From: an uncultured Clostridia bacterium
GTDB taxonomy: Bacteria > Bacillota > Clostridia > TANB77 > CAG-508
DNA length: 11,529 nt
Assembly: GCA_947629965.1 (NCBI GenBank)
Contig: CANRFS010000033.1
Span: 1 to 11,529 of the forward strand
Direction: 5' to 3'
Part shown: piece after piece, positions 7,884 through 11,529 of the stretch
Numbering within the stretch: position 1 is the stretch's first letter
Layout of the letters: the number at the start of each line of letters is the position of its first letter
Translations under genes and position numbers: made by a program
The notes under the pieces: model-generated
The model's input: only the letters and a program-made list of their open reading frames with translations
Database searches by the model: none
Told to the model about the DNA's origin: nothing

Positions 7884-9042
7884 ATGGCTAAAAAAAAGCA
7901 AGCTACAAAAAAGAATATAACATATAAACCATTTGATTTTATATTATTTATAACAGTATTGTTGCTTTTGGCATTAGGTATAACAATGGTATTATCAGCT
8001 AGTTCACCATCATCACTTGCCACTACCGGAAGTAGTTATACTTATGTAATAAAGCAATTGGTGAGTGCCGTTATTGGTATTATTGCTATGCTTATATTAT
8101 CAAAAATAGATTATAAAAAATATGCTAATTTTTATAAAATAGTATATTTTATATCACTAATAGTGTTATTATTGGTATTAGTACCAGGCTTTGGAAGAAC
8201 AGTAAATGGTGCAAGAAGATGGATTAACCTTCCTATTGTATCTTCGTTTCAGCCATCAGAACTTACAAAAATAGGAGTAATTGTATTTTATGCTACATTT
8301 CTTACTAAACACAAGGATGAACTAAAAAATATATGGAAAGGATTTTTAAAGCCATTTTTTATTTTATCTCCTATAATCTTAGTACTATTAGGAGTACAAA
8401 CTCATTTAAGTGCATCAATTATAATAATTTTAGTTGTATCTGTAATGATGCTTGTTGCTGGTAGTAGACCTGCACATTTTGTAACTTTTGGAACAATTGG
8501 AGCAACAGGTTTAATTGGTGGAATGTATGTACTTGCGAAATTCTTTGAAATAGGAGGATTTAGATTAAAAAGAATAACAGCTTTTTTAAATCCATGGGCA
8601 GATGCGCAAGGATCTGGATGGCAAATAATACAAAGTTTATATGCAATTGGTTCTGGAGGGCTTTTTGGAGTAGGGCTACGGAGAGAGCAAACAAAAATAT
8701 TTATACATATCAGAACCGCACAATGATTTTATATTTGCAGTTTTAGCAGAAGAATTAGGATTTATAGGATGTTTAGTGGTTATATTACTATTTGCAATAT
8801 TTATTTGGAGAGGAATAATAATTGCAATGAAAGCACCTGATATGTTTGGAAGCCTACTTGCAACAGGAATAACAGCCTTAATAGGACTTCAGGCAATAAT
8901 AAATATAGCAGTTGTTACTTCATCAATGCCAGTAACAGGTATGGCACTTCCTTTCTTTAGTTATGGAGGAACATCGCTTATAATTCTGTTATGTTCAGTA
9001 GGGGTATTGCTGAATATATCAAGGCAGAGCCAGAAGATATAA
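7884..9042 (+). CDS. ftsW: Septal peptidoglycan glycosyltransferase FtsW (SEDS family), read through a +1 shift
   Basis: FtsW polymerises lipid II with its partner class B PBP, encoded upstream. Start is ATG 7884 with AAAGGA (7870-7875) before it; TTG 7860 would overlap mraY without a binding site. Zero-frame residues 1-265 hold about seven membrane segments and the motifs NGARRWI and QPSELTK, ending GGLFGVGL. Codon 266 is CGG (8679-8681), and unshifted reading ends at 8726 (280 aa). Skipping C8679 continues GESKQKYLYISEPHNDFIFAVLAEELG without a gap, then three or four more membrane segments and FSYGGTS, ending at 9042. The total is 385 residues. The Asp in PHNDFIF, essential in SEDS polymerases, lies after the shift. 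The usual QPDLGT-like loop reads VQTHLSAS here, a clostridial-type variant with Thr for Pro. SpoVE is the alternative identity. Confidence 0.92.
8676..8682 (+). other. +1 recoding site 3: CTA CGG A in ftsW
   Basis: Zero frame reads GGG CTA CGG AGA GAG CAA and reaches TGA 15 codons after CGG; the +1 frame reads GGG CTA (C) GGA GAG AGC AAA CAA AAA. The extra base is C8679. FtsW and RodA proteins carry G-x-G-x-G-x-S here, so the needed residue is the last conserved Gly before x-Ser. GGAGTAGGG (8667-8675) just upstream resembles a Shine-Dalgarno sequence and could assist, as in prfB, but the other three sites lack it. Confidence 0.87.
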
Positions 9043-9058
9043 AAAAATGGAGGAAACT

Positions 9059-10177
9059 ATGAAAGTAATTATAGCAGCGGCACAAACAGGTGGACATATT
9101 AATCCAGGTATTGCGATTGCTAATAAAATAAAAAAAGAAAATAAAAATTCTGAGATTATATTTATAGGAACAACTAGAGGATTAGAGAACGATTTAGTTC
9201 CAAGGGCAGGATATGATTTAAAAACTATTGAAGCATATGGAATTAACAGAAAAATAAGCATGGAGAATATAAAAAACATGTTTAAAACTGTAAAGGGATT
9301 AAAAGAAGCCAAAAAAATAATAAAAGAATTTAATCCCGATATAGTTATTGGAACAGGAGGCTTTATATGTGGGCCGGTGCTTATGGCAGCAAATAAGTAT
9401 AAAATTCCTACAATGTTACATGAAAGTAATGCTTTCCCGGGAGTTGCAGTTAAACTATTATCGAAAAAAGTAGATACAATATTAGTAGGGTTCGAAGATG
9501 CAGTAAAAAGACTTCCAAAGGCAAAAAAAATAGTAGTTACAGGAACTCCTACAAAAATAAAAAAAATAAATTTATCAAAAGAACAAAGAGAACGACTAAT
9601 AGATAAACTTGAACTTAATAAAGAACTACCAATTGTACTTGTATTTGGAGGAAGCCAAGGGGCAAAATCAATAAACTCAACGCTAATAGAAATTATAAAA
9701 AACAAAACAAATACTAACTATCAGATAATTTGGGCATCTGGACCTAAACAATATGACATAATAAAAGAAAACTTAAAAGAATTAAATATAGATATAAATA
9801 GAATAAAAAATATTAAAATTATGCCATATATATACAATATGGAAGAAATGATGAATTTGGCGGATATAATAATATCTAGAAGCGGAGCAATGACAACAAA
9901 TGAAATTGCAATTACAGGAAAACCTGCAATTTTTGTTCCATTTCCATTTGCAACAGAAAATCATCAAGAATATAATGCAAGAGTACTTGCAGATGTTGGC
10001 GCAGCAAAAATTATATTAGACAAGGACTTAAATGCAAAAACCCTATCAAATACTTTAAATGAAATGTTAAAAGATAAAAATGCTTTATTGAAAATGGAAC
10101 AAAATGCAAATAAAGTCGCAATAAATGATGCTAAGGAAAAGATATACGAAGAGATAAAGAAATTAGTTAAATTGTAG
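9059..10177 (+). CDS. murG: UDP-GlcNAc:lipid I N-acetylglucosaminyltransferase MurG
   Basis: MurG adds GlcNAc to lipid I at the inner face of the membrane, forming lipid II for FtsW. I start at ATG 9059, 5 nt after GGAGGA (9049-9054); the ATG at 9047 overlaps that site. The product is 372 residues. The glycine loop reads AAAQTGGHINPG (residues 6-17), where most MurG proteins have GGGTGGH, so Gln9 is unusual. HESNAFPG (121-128), GGSQGAKSIN (197-206), SRSGAMTTNEI and PFPFATENHQEYNA match the donor and acceptor site motifs of this GT-B family. The reading frame is intact, with five CGG triplets all out of frame. It follows ftsW by 16 nt. A structured 194-nt gap separates it from rnc. Confidence 0.93.
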   Translation: MKVIIAAAQTGGHINPGIAIANKIKKENKNSEIIFIGTTRGLENDLVPRAGYDLKTIEAYGINRKISMENIKNMFKTVKGLKEAKKIIKEFNPDIVIGTGGFICGPVLMAANKYKIPTMLHESNAFPGVAVKLLSKKVDTILVGFEDAVKRLPKAKKIVVTGTPTKIKKINLSKEQRERLIDKLELNKELPIVLVFGGSQGAKSINSTLIEIIKNKTNTNYQIIWASGPKQYDIIKENLKELNIDINRIKNIKIMPYIYNMEEMMNLADIIISRSGAMTTNEIAITGKPAIFVPFPFATENHQEYNARVLADVGAAKIILDKDLNAKTLSNTLNEMLKDKNALLKMEQNANKVAINDAKEKIYEEIKKLVKL

Positions 10178-10209
10178 TTTATGTAATTGTTTTTAAGTTA
10201 ATTCGATTA

Positions 10210-10323
10210 GTAAAATAGTTTAAATATAATTTTTGAAATAGGAGCTTCGAATCCAAAATTATTATGAAATAATAATTTTGGTGAAGAAGGACGTCTTGAA
10301 AAAATTATATTAAACTATTTTAC
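10210..10323 (+). ncRNA. Structured RNA element in the rnc leader (possible RNase III target)
   Basis: An outer stem pairs 10210-10234 with 10299-10323 over 24 bp, broken only by one bulged A (in the AAA at 10222-10224). Inside, CTTC (10245-10248) can pair with GAAG (10283-10286), and CCAAAATTATTAT (10253-10265) pairs perfectly over 13 bp with ATAATAATTTTGG (10269-10281) around a GAA loop. The internal strands AAATAGGAGCTTCGAAT and TGAAGAAGGACGTCTTG are the only GC-richer parts and may be a conserved core. The element ends 48 nt before rnc. Length and regularity suit RNase III cleavage; in Escherichia coli RNase III cuts its own leader. I do not recognise it as a named riboswitch. A MITE-like inverted repeat is the alternative. 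Confidence 0.6.
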
Positions 10324-10371
10324 AGTAATAAATAAAATAAACTACAATTTAATTAAGAAAGGAGACAAGCT

Positions 10372-11056
10372 ATGAATCTAGAAGAATTTGAAAAAAACAT
10401 TTGTTATACTTTTAATAATAAAGAACTATTGAAAACAGCATTAACACATACATCGTATGCACACGAAAACAAGTTACAAAGCAATGAAAAGCTAGAATTT
10501 TTAGGTGATAGCATATTAGAATTTGTAGTAAGTGAGTACTTATATAAAAACTATAAAAATTTAAAAGAAGGCGAAATGACTAAATTAAGAGCAACAGTAG
10601 TATGTGAAGAAAGTTTATATAAAATAGCAATAAATCATAATTTTAGTAATTTTTTATATATAGGTAGAAGCGAGATAAAATGCAAACGGCAATAAAAAAC
10701 CAGCAATACTTGCAGATAGTGTAGAGGCAATTATCGCAGCAATTTATATGGATTCTGGTATAGAACAAGCAAAGGAATTTATAATAAACAATTTAAAAGA
10801 ATATATAGAAATATCAAGTAAGCATGTGGGAGAAAAGGACTATAAAACAGTTTTGCAAGAGAAACTACAAGAAAAAGGTAATGTAAAAATAGAGTATAAA
10901 TTAATAAAAGAAAAAGGACCAGATCATGATAAAATATTTGTAATAGAAGTAAGTTGCAATGATAAGGTTTTAGCATATGGAGAAGGTAAAACTAAGAAAT
11001 CTGCTGAGATGGAGGCAGCAAGACAAGCCTTGGATAATAAGCAAGCAGTAGATTAA
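10372..11056 (+). CDS. rnc: Ribonuclease III, read through a +1 shift
   Basis: RNase III cleaves double-stranded RNA in rRNA processing and mRNA turnover. Start is ATG 10372 after AAAGGAG (10358-10364). The zero frame gives residues 1-105 with the signature NEKLEFLGDSILEF (E39 and D46, equivalent to E38/D45 of Escherichia coli). Codon 106 is CGG (10687-10689), with a stop two codons later (TAA 10693-10695). Skipping C10687 continues GNKKPAILADSVEAIIAAIYMD, which supplies the second metal-binding pair D115/E118, then the double-stranded RNA-binding domain (about 155-225) to TAA 11054-11056. The joined length is 227 residues, normal for the family. The unshifted 107-residue product lacks half the active site and the RNA-binding domain, so activity depends on the shift. 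Its leader holds a long RNA stem, suggesting autoregulation. Neighbour murG upstream is atypical. Confidence 0.92.
10684..10690 (+). other. +1 recoding site 4: AAA CGG C in rnc
   Basis: Zero frame reads TGC AAA CGG CAA TAA; the +1 frame reads TGC AAA (C) GGC AAT AAA AAA CCA. The extra base by this reading is C10687 (deletion of an A from AAAC gives the same frame but Asn for Lys). The site aligns with the second Gly of the S-G-G segment before LAD..EA in RNase III. Here the next codon is GGC, not GGA, so the rule is CGGN rather than CGGA. The P-site codon AAA could re-pair partly on AAC, unlike the other three sites. Confidence 0.85.
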
Positions 11057-11093
11057 ATAATAAGCATAGTAATTGACAGAGGGAGAGAAATAG

Positions 11094-11529
11094 ATGAAAG
11101 ATAAAAATCAATACATAATACCAATATTTGTACCACATTTAGGATGTCCTAATGATTGCACATTTTGTAATCAAAAAAGCATAAGTGGTCAGACTAAAAA
11201 AGTAACAAAGAAAGATGTAAAGGACACGATAGAAGAATATTTAAAAAGCTTTAAAGACGAAGATAGTTATAAAGAAGTTGCATTTTTCGGAGGAAGTTTT
11301 ACAGGAATAGAAATGGAAAAACAAGAGGAATTACTGCAAGCAGCATACGAATATGTAAAAAATAAAAAGATTGATTCAATAAGAGTATCTACAAGACCTG
11401 ATTACATAGATAAAGAAAGACTAAAACTTCTTAAAAAATATGGTGTAAAAACCATTGAATTAGGAGTACAGTCTACAAATGATTACATATTGAAAAAATG
11501 CAAACGTGGACACACTTTTGAGGATGTAA
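11094..11529 (+). CDS. Elp3-like radical SAM protein, N-terminal part (runs off the window)
   Basis: 145 complete codons are visible, from ATG 11094 with GAGGGAG (11079-11085) upstream, to the right edge. The radical SAM signature CPNDCTFC (Cys18, Cys22, Cys25) would bind the 4Fe-4S cluster that cleaves S-adenosylmethionine. FFGGSFTG, RVSTRPDYI, ELGVQS and KRGHTFED match the Elp3/COG1243-like group, often found next to rnc and smc in clostridia. Eukaryotic Elp3 modifies wobble uridines of tRNA; the bacterial relatives are poorly characterised, so a tRNA-modifying role is only an inference. The frame is intact as far as it can be seen; its one CGG triplet (11288, TTC GGA) is out of frame. The Arg in KRGH is encoded by CGT, in a context identical for 12 nt to the rnc shift site. 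C-terminal domains are outside the window. Confidence 0.88.
   Translation, partial: MKDKNQYIIPIFVPHLGCPNDCTFCNQKSISGQTKKVTKKDVKDTIEEYLKSFKDEDSYKEVAFFGGSFTGIEMEKQEELLQAAYEYVKNKKIDSIRVSTRPDYIDKERLKLLKKYGVKTIELGVQSTNDYILKKCKRGHTFEDV

Noticed and set aside
10187..10230. Promoter between murG and rnc (TTGTTT 10187-10192 with TAAAAT 10211-10216, or TATAAT 10225-10230)
   Set aside because: The first pair has an 18-bp spacer and the second lacks a -35. Both overlap the stem of the RNA element, so they cannot be separated from its base-pairing needs.
1790..10690. Simple sequencing errors as the explanation
   Set aside because: Not excluded, and stated as the main rival. Four independent errors all producing a zero-frame CGG, with none elsewhere, need a systematic C insertion before GGN; yet many GGA and GGC codons here show none, and the sites are not long homopolymers.
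1790..10690. Classic P-site slippage on a slippery codon (prfB type)
   Set aside because: The P-site codons ATG, CTC, CTA and AAA share nothing and three cannot re-pair at +1. No common SD-like element lies at a fixed distance upstream, and no stop codon follows immediately.
1694..11056. Treating rsmH, PBP, ftsW and rnc as pseudogenes or as pairs of separate genes
   Set aside because: Each has exactly one lesion, always at CGG, both halves fully conserved and joined without gap or overlap. The downstream halves lack ribosome binding sites, and the joined lengths are normal.

Overview
The window is strongly AT-rich DNA from a low-GC Firmicute, most likely a clostridium-like Bacillota. Evidence: A/T-ending codons with AGA as the main Arg codon, strong GGAGG-type ribosome binding sites, a MurE carrying the DNPR motif of meso-diaminopimelate enzymes, a PASTA-bearing class B PBP of SpoVD/FtsI type, and a radical SAM gene directly after rnc. 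I cannot name the species. All supported genes are on the + strand.

Layout: (1) 3-731, the 3' end of an unrecognised coiled-coil protein gene, closed by an intrinsic terminator. (2) A promoter and three AAGTGG boxes at exact 10-bp spacing, the expected MraZ operator. (3) A division and cell wall (dcw) cluster: mraZ, rsmH, an ftsL/divIC-like gene, a class B PBP with a PASTA domain, murE, mraY, ftsW and murG. murF and murD are absent from their usual places. (4) A 194-nt gap holding a long, elaborate RNA stem structure, then rnc (RNase III) and the start of an Elp3-like radical SAM gene.

The main result is a recoding pattern. Four otherwise well-conserved genes (rsmH, the PBP, ftsW, rnc) are each split by an apparent +1 frameshift. 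In all four the last usable zero-frame position is a CGG codon, and the correct frame resumes if its C is skipped, so that GGA, GGA, GGA or GGC is read next. By eye I found 26 CGG trinucleotides inside genes: 22 lie in the other two frames and cause nothing, and only these four are zero-frame codons. All four are shift sites, and no shift occurs elsewhere. In the three families with a clear alignment, the residue at the junction is a near-invariant glycine. Joined proteins have normal family lengths (314, 663, 385 and 227 aa). Catalytic residues of FtsW and RNase III, and the SAM-binding motif of RsmH, are reached only after the shift.

The simplest reading is that CGG is not an ordinary Arg codon here. 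Either CGGN is read as a four-base glycine codon, or a vacant CGG makes ribosomes move +1 onto a Gly codon. The main rival is a systematic sequencing or assembly artefact. If real, translation of peptidoglycan synthesis and division proteins and of RNase III depends on this event, and the PBP could be made in forms with and without its PASTA domain.
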